This document shows positions 1 to 7,799 of a stretch of DNA of 36,921 bases, piece after piece. Position 1 is the first letter of the stretch. Every line of letters begins with the position of its first letter. A program made the position numbers and the translations under genes. The notes beneath the pieces are model-generated. The model was not told the DNA's origin, did not search any database, and saw only the letters and a list, made by a program, of their open reading frames with translations. This DNA is from Saccoglossus kowalevskii. Lineage: Eukaryota; Hemichordata; Enteropneusta; Harrimaniidae. The stretch covers positions 164,861 through 201,781 of the forward strand of contig NW_003121425.1 of NCBI RefSeq assembly GCF_000003605.2, read 5' to 3'.

Positions 1-402
1 TTTTTTTGCTATCTATACCTCGGGGGGGGGGGCAAGCACATGTTCGCGAATTTTCTCAAAATTTTCTGGCTTAACTTCAGCACTTGAAATTCAAGAAATA
101 TAAATAAAATACCACAGGATCCCTATAACACAAGAAAACAACTCCCGAACGACCCCCCATATGTCACAGAACGCTATAACAAAACCAGAACGACAGATCA
201 CTCACCATCAGTCCTCGCTAGCTACTCCGCCATCTTAGCCCCCGCCTGTGTGTTTTCATCCTGCCACAGAGGGCGCACCTCGTAAAACCACTTATGCAAA
301 TTAATGTAAAAATAAATAATAAGAATTCATGACAACCACCGTATAGTGTTTGTTACTGTCATAACATGAATGAAATGGCGATTGACAATGTCAATTTTGT
401 AG
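1..402. other. Non-coding flank, probably intron upstream of the lysozyme exon
   Basis: No coding segment is recognisable here. It holds a T run at the very start, a run of at least ten G near 22-32, and AT-rich sequence before a plausible 3' splice site (TTTTGTAG ending at 402). The N-terminal half of an i-type lysozyme, which in this family carries the catalytic Glu and Asp, was looked for and not found, so it must lie upstream of the window if the gene is intact. Confidence 0.5.
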
Positions 403-590
403 GATGGCAAGAGTGCGCTAGAAGTGTCAAGTGTAGTGAGCAGGCTATAAATAACTACATGAAGCGTTATGCAAAACAGCATACTTGTGAAGAACATGCA
501 AGACGGCACAATGGTGGTTCTCTTACTTCGTGTACTTCGCAGTATTGGTGGATGGTGCAAACATGCTTAGAAGGTACTACATTTCAGTAA
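403..590 (+). CDS. i-type lysozyme (destabilase family) C-terminal domain exon
   Basis: The frame starting two bases into the exon reads WQECARSVKCSEQAINNYMK, then RYAKQHTC, EEHARRHNGG, a TSC and YWWMVQTCL. This order (Cys pair, N-YM-RY, C..-AR-HNGG, C, YW--V--CL) matches the second half of invertebrate-type lysozymes, which cleave peptidoglycan and in some animals also isopeptide bonds. Five cysteines are present. The Cys that often precedes the YM-RY helix is Ala here, and the usual HNGGP is HNGGS. The exon opens after an AG at 401-402 in phase 1. Two endings are possible. One is a TAA stop at 588-590, giving a normal lysozyme C-terminus. The other is a phase-1 donor (AAG|GTACTA) after 573, which would join it in frame to the exon at 1007. 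The catalytic half lies off the window. Family assignment is by eye from the motif pattern. Confidence 0.8.
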
Positions 591-1530
591 TTGCTACAAT
601 ACCATGTACCGAATGTAGCAATTAGGGTATTCGAAAGATATCTGGGACAAAAATTGTTTGCTTAACAGCCTTAATTTGGCTGTGATCGAATTTCCAGCAT
701 GTTTCTTGGGGCATCAACAAGTCCGTCGAATCGCACGCGAAACTGACGCCTTTAATACTCATTTCTCAAGTCGTCATGTCCTTTTCTTTCTAAATTTATA
801 CATGATATATGAGATTTTATAGCGTCCTTTACTTGTCACTGCGTTTAAGCGAACATATAACATATATGCATATATGTTCAGGACTTAGAGATAATTATGG
901 TTTTAATCACAAAGGACAATAACCCCGTTTCAAATAGATTTAACTAATAGTGGTGATAGGTATATATAATTACTTGTCAATGACGTATAGTTTTTCAAAT
1001 ATGCAGAGAACAAGTGTGAAGGAAATGGTGGTAAATGTATAGAACCTGATGAGTGTTGCAGAGGAACAGGTATTTCCAATCGACCTGGATTGCAATTCTG
1101 CACTGAAGGAAAAAAATGCTGTACCCAGAAAGGTAAATACAACATAACAGAAGAAGCGGATGGGAGACATTCAATGGAATTATATAAAAAAAATACAAAA
1201 TATTATTTGTATCAATTATCTGGCGAACGACAATAGTATTTCGATATCAAATTAGGAATTACCTAAGTATAACAACTAGTATTTTATTTCGACCAGAGTG
1301 TTCAACGGCACTATGAATTTTGAACAGGTTTGAGATTCTGGTCACAATACTTGAAAATCAGTTCATGTAGCATTCATCAGTTAAGGATGACAAGAATATT
1401 CATTTAGGTTAAAACTCACTGTTTTTATTTGTTTAATTGTTATTATTCTGTGAAAATTGAATTCGGACTCGAAAACGGGTCGAAGATTTTATTTATTTAT
1501 TTCATTCGTTCACTTGGTTACTATGCACAA

Positions 1531-1592
<62 letters not shown>

Positions 1593-1604
1593 TTATTATT
1601 CTTC

Positions 1605-1665
<61 letters not shown>

Positions 1666-4600
1666 GTATTTAAATTACCAACGATACTAAGTCATCGAAA
1701 TACCCATCAGGAACAAATGTCTGCTTTGGTTGAAATTTTTTGCAGAAATGATACAAACCCTTGAATCTCGGGATATCGTGACACATTCACCAACCGACGT
1801 AGGTATTCCGACTCAAAAAGTCAAAGAGGTGCACTGAAGTCGCCGACCTGACCACAAACTTCCACCAAACGGCGAAATATTGATTTTTTGATTACAAACA
1901 TTCAAAACGAAAACAAACTTTCCACCCTGTCAACTCTAAACTTTTCGCTCATTATGTGGTATTTTCAAGCGAAATATTGAACAGGCAGGTTTTGTGAGAC
2001 TCGATTAACGATCTATGGCGTCGTCTGAGGTTGCGTTTACTTCCGGTAAATTATGCAAATAAGGACGTTTGAATGACGTGTATACACAATTTACTCATTA
2101 AAAATTTAACAAACGCGATGCGTTAAATTTCGGAGCGCAAAATAATCGTATAAAAAATAATTATTTATTATTTATAATAATTATTTGTAGGAGATGGTTT
2201 GTGCACGGATTGTAGTGGGGAATGCATACCAGATTGCTTAGACTGTGATTTGGGTGAATTTATCAGTGGTCTGTGTCCTGGTGATCATTACAAATGTTGC
2301 AGGCGTAACCTGGCAAGTGAGTGGTATTAACAATTTTATTATCAATAGCTTCGACATAGTTTGACGTGAAAGTAAAAAACAGAGAAGGAAAAAGTGGAAC
2401 AGAGAGCATTTGAGAAAGAGAGGGAAGGGGAGAGAGTCAGTCTGTCAGTAGAGGAGTGAGAGTTGGAATGGATGAATGGATGGATGAAGAAATAAATAAA
2501 TATAATGGTTATTGAAATTAAGTTGAGGTGTAAATAACACCCACTGAATAAACTTACATTTAGTTCATGCTGAAAAATTATATACTTAATAATGACGAAG
2601 ATAAGCGTTCAACCGTATATAGATGATACACGTTAACCTTTAACCTAATTAGAAGTACACTCATAGTAACTGTTGACATGTTTACTTTGATTTGACATAG
2701 TATTATTATTATTTATTCGGTGTTAGTTGGGCGTACAAATCAAATTAGAATGTTACATCTTCGAGTTTCATCATAATTATCGGTTTGTAATTTTTCATAT
2801 AAACATTCACAATATATGTCTAATAATGTACACTATAACAACTTTCATCAATATTAGATGGCGAACGATGTCATCGACGTGGAGGAAAATGTATGCAAGA
2901 TACACAAGCCATTACATGTGATGGCACGTATGGTGGTACATACACGCCTTTGTTGTGCCCTGGCACCGAAACGTGTTGCATACCAAGTAAATTATTATTC
3001 TTGTTTAATTTCATACAGCATTACTATAATTTTACTACAAATTAGAAAATTAATTTATTGATGACTAGTTTGTTTTTAAGTTGCTGTCTTTTATTGTGTA
3101 GTTTTCAAATCCCCAAATAAATAAAAAGTGATATTTTTGCTGCAAAAGCAAATAACGATATATTACTATTTTGTAGACGGAGGCGCAAACTGTGAAGCTA
3201 AAGGTGGAATTTGTACCAATAGTAAATTCAAATGTAATACACTTCATGGAGCAGACTGGCAATATGATAATGACAATACTCTTTGTCCCGCACCAAATGC
3301 ACCCTTTAATCAAAGATGTTGTGTTCCAGTAGGTAAGTTACCTCACTAGTGGCTGCCTCTTCAATAGGCCGTGCATAGATATTATAAATGATCGTAAATT
3401 ATACGTATTTATCAACACAGGGGACACAATGTGCATCGAGGCAGGTGGTGTCTGTGAGGATTCGAGTATGAAAGAGTGTTGTTGTGAGCAAGACAAGAAG
3501 GAATTCAAGCTTGGTATGTGTGCTCTCGGCAATGACCCAACATGCGAAAGGAAGTGTTGCCTGAGTGAGTAAAATATATCATAACTATAAGTACACATTT
3601 ACACGTGGACTCACCAAACTGTGTGTAATATATATATATACCCACTAAAACAACGACTGGACAGACACAGTACAAATATTACCATTAGGTGCCATACGTT
3701 TTAATGTGGAGGGTGGTTCATAAAGCCATAAACTCACCCGTATTTAAGTAATTATGCATTCAAATGGGTGAAAAGAGTTGTTGTTGAATCATATGATGAA
3801 GCGGTGGCTGATATCGGGATGTGGAAATTATCACTGATTCTAGAATGGATCTGGCTGTTTTTGTTGTCTTATCATCGCTTGCTCATGTCGAACGTATTTC
3901 AGCGCAAGGGGACTGATACTTATGGTACGTTTGTTTTGCGTGCGGTCTGAATGATCACATCTTACAAACTAGTAATAGAAACGACAAGAGAGCTCAGGGT
4001 AAACAGCGCGTTAACAATGACGGGAACAATTGTACCATTGTTGATTGCACGTGTGCGACCACTGATAATGCACGTCTTACAACTAGCGGTTTATTATTAT
4101 AGCAAGCCTGTGAAAATACCGAAGACAAGGGGTCAACGCGTTAGTCACTCATGAAGGCAAACCACATCGGTCATGGCGTATGCTACTACTGTATCACTTG
4201 TGATTAGAATAAACTGACAAACTATTTCACCCAACTTCTAAAAGACATGTTCCGGTTGGACCGGTTCCCCTTGTTCGTGAGAATGATGATAATACTCCAT
4301 ATGACAGATGTGTTGGGAGCTTGGCTTAGAACATGATTGGAACCATTGTAAAAGTTCGTATAAAAACATAGAGAGCAATAATGGCGTTGATAGTAAAACA
4401 TTGTAGTTAAACATGTCTTACCTTTCTTTTGCTTCTTTCAATATTTGCAGTTGTAATGACGCGTCAAAGAGCTTCCAAATCTTCGCATCCACTGAAAACC
4501 CACTATTCCCTCTCAAATATCGGCCTTTCGACATTGATAAATGAAAATCCGAGTTCAAAATCAAATCGTTTGATTTTTTCGTTTCGTTCACAATACGCCT

Positions 4601-7600
4601 GAACTCGCAGTGAACAGAAAATCACCAATTTTACATTTGATCCGTTAATGATTGGAGTGGCAGTTTGAACAACGAACCCAATAAACTGTAAGCTACAATT
4701 ATGACAATTATTGTATAATGTTTATGTGCTTAAGTTAACGGTGCATGGGTGGGATCCTTTCTAACTTATGATCCTCTCACAGACCATTTGCTTAGTTATT
4801 TAGTTCTATGAAGAGAAAATAATGGTGTGTTATCTAAACTTAAATACAGATTTCTAGACTTTCGCCTCCCCCTTCAGGTCTGGTGGGTCGTATGTATGAT
4901 TCAAATAAAGTGACTCACTCAACATATTGTATTGTACAAACATGTAGCACAAGGAGAATGCAATGAAATCTAATCTAAAAAATGTGTAAGATTTAGAAGA
5001 CTTAGTACGACGCATGCGTGGTGCGGCCATTCGTGTTGTTTATTTTGATCAACTGAATACCATCTTGTCACTTAACCTCAACATTCATTTGTATACTAAA
5101 TGTTAGATTTGAAAACTGTATTACGTAGGTATTACCATTGTACATGGTGCATTATAGAAAATGAAGAAACGGTCAAAATGTTTATATAAACAACAATGAC
5201 ACTTTAGGTGGCATTATTTTAACTCAAAGATAGGTATTTGTGGGTTATGTTGCATACTATGTTTCACCATCTGTGATTTCCATTCCATGACATTGTTAAT
5301 AATGACTAATTTTAATCACATTTTCTGTATGTTTTCCACAACTATATTATTTTTATTCAGATACTGGAGTTGCCTGTGGCGACCCTCATTACACAACATT
5401 AGATGGCAGAAAATTTAGTTATCAAGGAACATGTTCGTATGTTCTGATGCAAGACTGTGTCAACGTCCCACCCATGTTTAGTGTAGAAGCTGCCAGCGTC
5501 CCCGGTGTACATAAAGGAAAAATCGTGACAAGGATTTCTTCCGTAAAATTGAGACTTGGCAATAATATTATCGATCTTGTCAAAGACAGAGTGACTTTGG
5601 TGAGAGTAATTTATGTTTTATGTTAAATATTTAATGCACCTGATCTAAAAGGAGTTTAGACTTAGTGTAACTTTTTTGTGTACTTGATAAACACATACTT
5701 GGCTGAGGTGTCCACTTTTCAATAACTGGTGGCAGCAAATGTTTAGAATCCATGTCATTCTCGAGCAACATATGTAATACCTTAATGAATCTGAGTGCAG
5801 CGTTGTATGTAACACTGGTTTGATTCATCAAAAAACAACACAAGTTGATACAAATGCTGTTATTATCAGTGTCGTTATGCTATGGTATTTACTAACCCTA
5901 CTAAACCCAGACAATTCCAACATTCACACATCACACCTGACATATCCAGTAGAAAGTGTTACCACTGCGAACAAATTAAGAATTCCAAGTGTTTATCATC
6001 ACCAACAAGGAAACGATGTGTCTAGGTTTCCTATAAAAATATGTCATAAGTGCATACATAGAGATCTTGCCCGGCCACATCACTCCATATTCTATTCAAG
6101 TGACAAGCATGAGTCTTGTTGTTTCGGGGATTAAGGTGCATGAATCTATGATCTCCTTGCACTCTGGTAGTGTTTAGACTGTAATGTTGAATAAAATCTA
6201 CATGGGCCGCAATATTGTTTAAATTTCGATTTTTGGTATTGGTACTCTATCTAAGCGAGATCCGACTACCAGTGACACTTCCACCCTGTATTAACTTTAA
6301 GATAATTCGTTCGACGGTCAAGGTATCCAGCCAATATCCCCACACACTGCTCTACAGTGTCTGTTCTACTAGGCCGATATTTCTTGCGAATTCCTTCCTC
6401 GGTCAACTTGTGTGCTCAGAACTGTGCCTGCAATGTCTAGATTGTTTCGTACATTTCAAACATTGGAAAAAAATTCATCAATGTCTTCCCCATTTTATCT
6501 TGCAATCATTCAACTCACTCTACATAAACTAGCAATATAGTTTGTTAAACAGACATTAAACAGATATAGGTTACAATGGACTGCTAAATTGTGACATGGT
6601 CTGTGCATTACCATTCCAACAATTAAATATGTGTTGATAGATTATCATAAACACTGTGAAGTATTTAATACATTGATGTATGGACTCGAGAGGTTAAAAT
6701 CACAATTATTTACTAGACAAATAAGTAAACACCATTGTTTCTCTATACTGTTAACTTTTCAATATAACTTCAATATATAGTTTATTGTATTACAATGTTT
6801 GGTGATTTTTTAACAGATCAACGGCGTTAAACTACGATCAAAACGATCTACTGTTGATTCATATAATACTACAATCGAAAATGATGGGCACAATGTGAAA
6901 CTGAACATGGAAGGATTCTTCACCTTGATGTGGAATGGACAACATAGAGTGGAAATAATCCCAGGCAAAAACATAAAAGGAAAAGTATGTGGATTACTTG
7001 GAAACAATGACGATGACCCAAGTAATGACTTTCATACGTCACTTGGCATCCTTACTAAAAATGTACATCAATTTGCAGAGAGCTGGAAAGTACCTTATAG
7101 GTATGTTTGTTTCACTTAAATAATACACGAACGATCATAAGAAACCTGTGGTTTAGCTGTATTGCCGGCAAAATTGAATAACAATAGCTAACAATCAAAT
7201 CTGAAGATACAATTTTTCTTTATTTGAGGCGTGCAGACAACATCTCACCGAAGATCAAAGTTGTGGAAAATAGATAAGAAAGAAAGGACCTAACGGTCAT
7301 AAAGGAAACAACTCAAGAGTGTGGTGTACATGTGTGCAGTTCAGACCATTCTTGCCAGCTTATATAATTTGGACGCAGTTAAATTACGAATACCGTGTCT
7401 GTTGCAATTATGATATTTTCATACTACTTTACATGACAATAGCTTCAAATAAAAGTTGCCGACAATACAACTTTAATATTATACGCATGGCATTTGTTAT
7501 GAGATATAATGTGGAGTTAATAAATAATATAACTATTTCTTCATGCTGTTAGACCAATAGTACAGACATGTTGCGGTCGTTTCTTCTCATTCTCTCTAGT

Positions 7601-7746
7601 ACAGGCTTAGCATGTGTATTATTTTTCTACAAATTGATCGGAATGTTTTTGCAAATAAAAGTTTCCACCAAAACACAAATTCTGGAAACATTGATTTCGT
7701 AATAACTACTGATGTTATTGTTTATTTACTATATTCCAGCTGCTGA
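403..7746 (+). CDS. Gene 1: predicted mosaic secreted protein, i-type lysozyme + five beta-defensin-like modules + vWD domain
   Basis: Gene-level model joining 403-573, 1007-1132, 2191-2316, 2858-2986, 3177-3332, 3421-3564, 5361-5599, 6817-7100 and 7740-7746. Every junction is GT/AG and the frame stays open to TGA at 7744-7746, giving about 460 residues from the lysozyme exon onward. The first six exons are phase 1-1, the arrangement typical of shuffled extracellular modules. The vWD half-exons meet at a phase-0 intron, and the last intron is phase 2. The 5' end is missing: no signal-peptide exon was found between 591 and 1006, so the start is probably left of the window. The part from 1007 on is well supported. 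Linking it to the lysozyme exon rests on phase, on the missing alternative first exon, and on the lack of AATAAA or ATTAAA in 591-1006; the weak donor at 574 argues against. A separate lysozyme gene ending at 590 remains possible. Confidence 0.55.
591..1006. other. Intron (or spacer) between lysozyme exon and first defensin-like exon
   Basis: All ATG triplets here open only short frames with no hydrophobic signal sequence, and no AATAAA or ATTAAA is present. A 9-bp inverted repeat (GAACATATA / TATATGTTC, 851-859 and 871-879) is the only structure noted. The segment ends in a 3' splice site, ATATGCAG at 999-1006. Confidence 0.5.
1007..1132 (+). CDS. Gene 1 exon: beta-defensin-like cysteine module 1
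   Basis: A 126-nt phase 1-1 exon (AG at 1005-1006, donor AAAG|GTAAAT). The cysteine spacing is C-x6-C-x5-CC-x13-C-x5-CC, beginning NKCEGNGGKC and ending TEGKKCC. The C...GG.C...C...C...CC layout resembles the six-cysteine beta-defensin pattern seen as a stand-alone module in many secreted proteins. One extra Cys next to the third position leaves an odd count of seven. Function is unknown; the acidic-to-neutral composition does not look like a classical cationic antimicrobial peptide. Confidence 0.75.
1133..2190. other. Intron with long ATT microsatellite
   Basis: Intron between cysteine modules 1 and 2. Apart from the trinucleotide repeat at 1531-1664 it is unremarkable AT-rich sequence. Long open frames across the repeat encode only poly-Ile or poly-Leu and are artefacts. 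Confidence 0.7.
1531..1664. repeat. (ATT)n microsatellite, about 134 bp, interrupted once
   Basis: Perfect ATT/TTA units run from 1531. They are broken by a short CTTCTT-containing stretch near 1590-1612 and then continue to about 1664. A tract this long is likely polymorphic in length. Confidence 0.95.
2191..2316 (+). CDS. Gene 1 exon: beta-defensin-like cysteine module 2
   Basis: A 126-nt phase 1-1 exon between TTATTTGTAG (ending 2190) and a strong donor, GCAA|GTGAGT. Eight cysteines are spaced C-x2-C-x3-C-x3-C-x2-C-x9-C-x6-CC. The second half, GLCPGDHYKCC, closely resembles the CPGTETCC end of module 3 and the CPGTEKCC end of the gene 2 module. Compared with the other modules it carries an additional C-x2-C at its start, as does the gene 2 module (C-x4-C-x2-C). 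Confidence 0.75.
2317..2857. other. Intron with purine-rich low-complexity tract
   Basis: Intron between modules 2 and 3. A purine-rich GAGA/GGAT tract at about 2376-2505 is the only notable content. No coding signal was seen. Confidence 0.65.
2376..2505. repeat. Purine-rich GA tract passing into GGAT/GAAT repeats
   Basis: The stretch reads almost entirely A and G (AGAGAAGG, GAGAGAGTC), then GGATGAATGGATGG and AAATAAATAAAT. It is an imperfect short tandem repeat. Confidence 0.75.
2858..2986 (+). CDS. Gene 1 exon: beta-defensin-like cysteine module 3
   Basis: A 129-nt phase 1-1 exon (AG at 2856-2857, donor CAA|GTAAAT). It is the cleanest six-cysteine module of the array: C-x6-C-x8-C-x12-C-x5-CC, from GERCHRRGGKC to LLCPGTETCC. 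The GG before the second cysteine and the C-PG-(x)-CC end are the features shared across the family. The gene 2 module ends almost identically (CPGTEKCC), which supports common descent. Confidence 0.8.
3177..3332 (+). CDS. Gene 1 exon: beta-defensin-like cysteine module 4
   Basis: A 156-nt phase 1-1 exon after TTTTGTAG (ending 3176), with donor GTAG|GTAAGT. Six cysteines: C-x6-C-x6-C-x16-C-x10-CC, from ANCEAKGGIC to NQRCCVPV. It is the longest of the five modules because both later loops are enlarged; the long loop is Asp/Asn-rich (QYDNDN). Confidence 0.8.
   Translation, partial: TEAQTVKLKVEFVPIVNSNVIHFMEQTGNMIMTILFVPHQMHPLIKDVVFQ
3421..3564 (+). CDS. Gene 1 exon: beta-defensin-like cysteine module 5
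   Basis: A 144-nt phase 1-1 exon after TCAACACAG (ending 3420), with donor CTGA|GTGAGT. Cysteine spacing is C-x6-C-x7-CCC-x11-C-x7-C-x3-CC, nine in all, with a CCC triplet in place of the single third cysteine. It starts DTMCIEAGGVC and ends CERKCC. Only 88 nt separate it from module 4, the tightest spacing in the array, which suggests recent local exon duplication or compaction. Confidence 0.78.
3565..5360. other. Intron between module 5 and the vWD domain
   Basis: No further cysteine-module exon was found in this 1.8-kb intron. It contains a short stretch with signal-peptide-like translation in two frames (3819-3924), a nearby Cys-containing open stretch (about 4005-4100), and an AATAAA followed by GTGACTCACTCA near 4906-4922, a tail-like motif resembling the one near 29405. 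The remainder is AT-rich and unassigned. Confidence 0.6.
5361..5599 (+). CDS. Gene 1 exon: vWD domain, N-terminal half
   Basis: A 239-nt exon (acceptor TTTTATTCAG, donor TTG|GTGAGA), phase 1 in and 0 out. It encodes the classic opening of a von Willebrand type D domain: VACGDPHYTTLDGRKFSYQG, then TCSYVLMQDC and PPMFSVEA. Both expected cysteines (before GDPH and in G-x-C-x-Y-V-L) are present. vWD domains occur in secreted polymers and carriers such as vWF, gel mucins, vitellogenins and many invertebrate matrix proteins. The intron falls after DRVTL, the position equivalent to the phase-0 intron of gene 2. Confidence 0.92.
5600..6816. other. Intron within the vWD domain, possible old mobile-element debris
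   Basis: Long overlapping open stretches occur on both strands (about 5631-6134 and 6215-6532). Antisense runs near 5640-5840 (FIKVLHMLLENDMD) and 6300-6400 (EEGIRKKYRPSRTDTVEQ) look somewhat protein-like, as decayed transposon sequence can. No family could be recognised and no terminal repeats were found. Confidence 0.4.
6817..7100 (+). CDS. Gene 1 exon: vWD domain, C-terminal half
   Basis: A 284-nt exon (acceptor TTTTTTAACAG, donor TATAG|GTATGT), phase 0 in and 2 out. It reads INGVKLRSKRST, GFFTLMWNGQHRVEIIPG, then VCGLLGNNDDDPSNDF and QFAESWKVPY. The vWD hallmark CGLCGNxNGDPxNDF is clear, but its second cysteine is replaced by Leu (codons 6988-7002: C-G-L-L-G). One N-glycosylation sequon (NTT) is present. 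The domain lacks only the C-terminal Cys, supplied by the tiny last exon. Confidence 0.92.
7101..7739. other. Last intron of gene 1
   Basis: AT-rich intron joining TATAG|GTATGT to TATATTCCAG|C. No recognisable gene or element inside. Confidence 0.65.
7740..7746 (+). CDS. Gene 1 terminal mini-exon coding Ser-Cys-stop
   Basis: After the acceptor TACTATATTCCAG (ending 7739), the bases C TGC TGA complete the split AG|C serine codon, add Cys and stop. The protein therefore ends SWKVPYSC. vWD domains normally close with a tryptophan-containing segment and a cysteine a few residues later, so the spliced reading restores the expected end. If the donor at 7101 were read through instead, the tail would be RYVCFT and a stop at 7117-7119. 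The AATAAA 37 nt after the stop supports this as the last exon. Confidence 0.72.
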
Positions 7747-7782
7747 GAACGTAACCGGTTAAGTCTGAACAGAAGATTCAAC

Positions 7783-7788
7783 AATAAA
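7783..7788 (+). terminator. Polyadenylation signal of gene 1
   Basis: AATAAA lies 37 nt after the TGA at 7744-7746, a short but ordinary 3' UTR distance. Its position supports 7740 as the start of the last exon. Confidence 0.65.
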
Positions 7789-7799
7789 CAATTAAGCAT

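Noticed and set aside
851-879. 9-bp inverted repeat GAACATATA/TATATGTTC
   Set aside because: AT-rich palindromes of this size are expected by chance in this composition.
1429-1764. Open frames across the ATT repeat
   Set aside because: They encode poly-Ile, poly-Leu or poly-Tyr from a trinucleotide microsatellite inside an intron.
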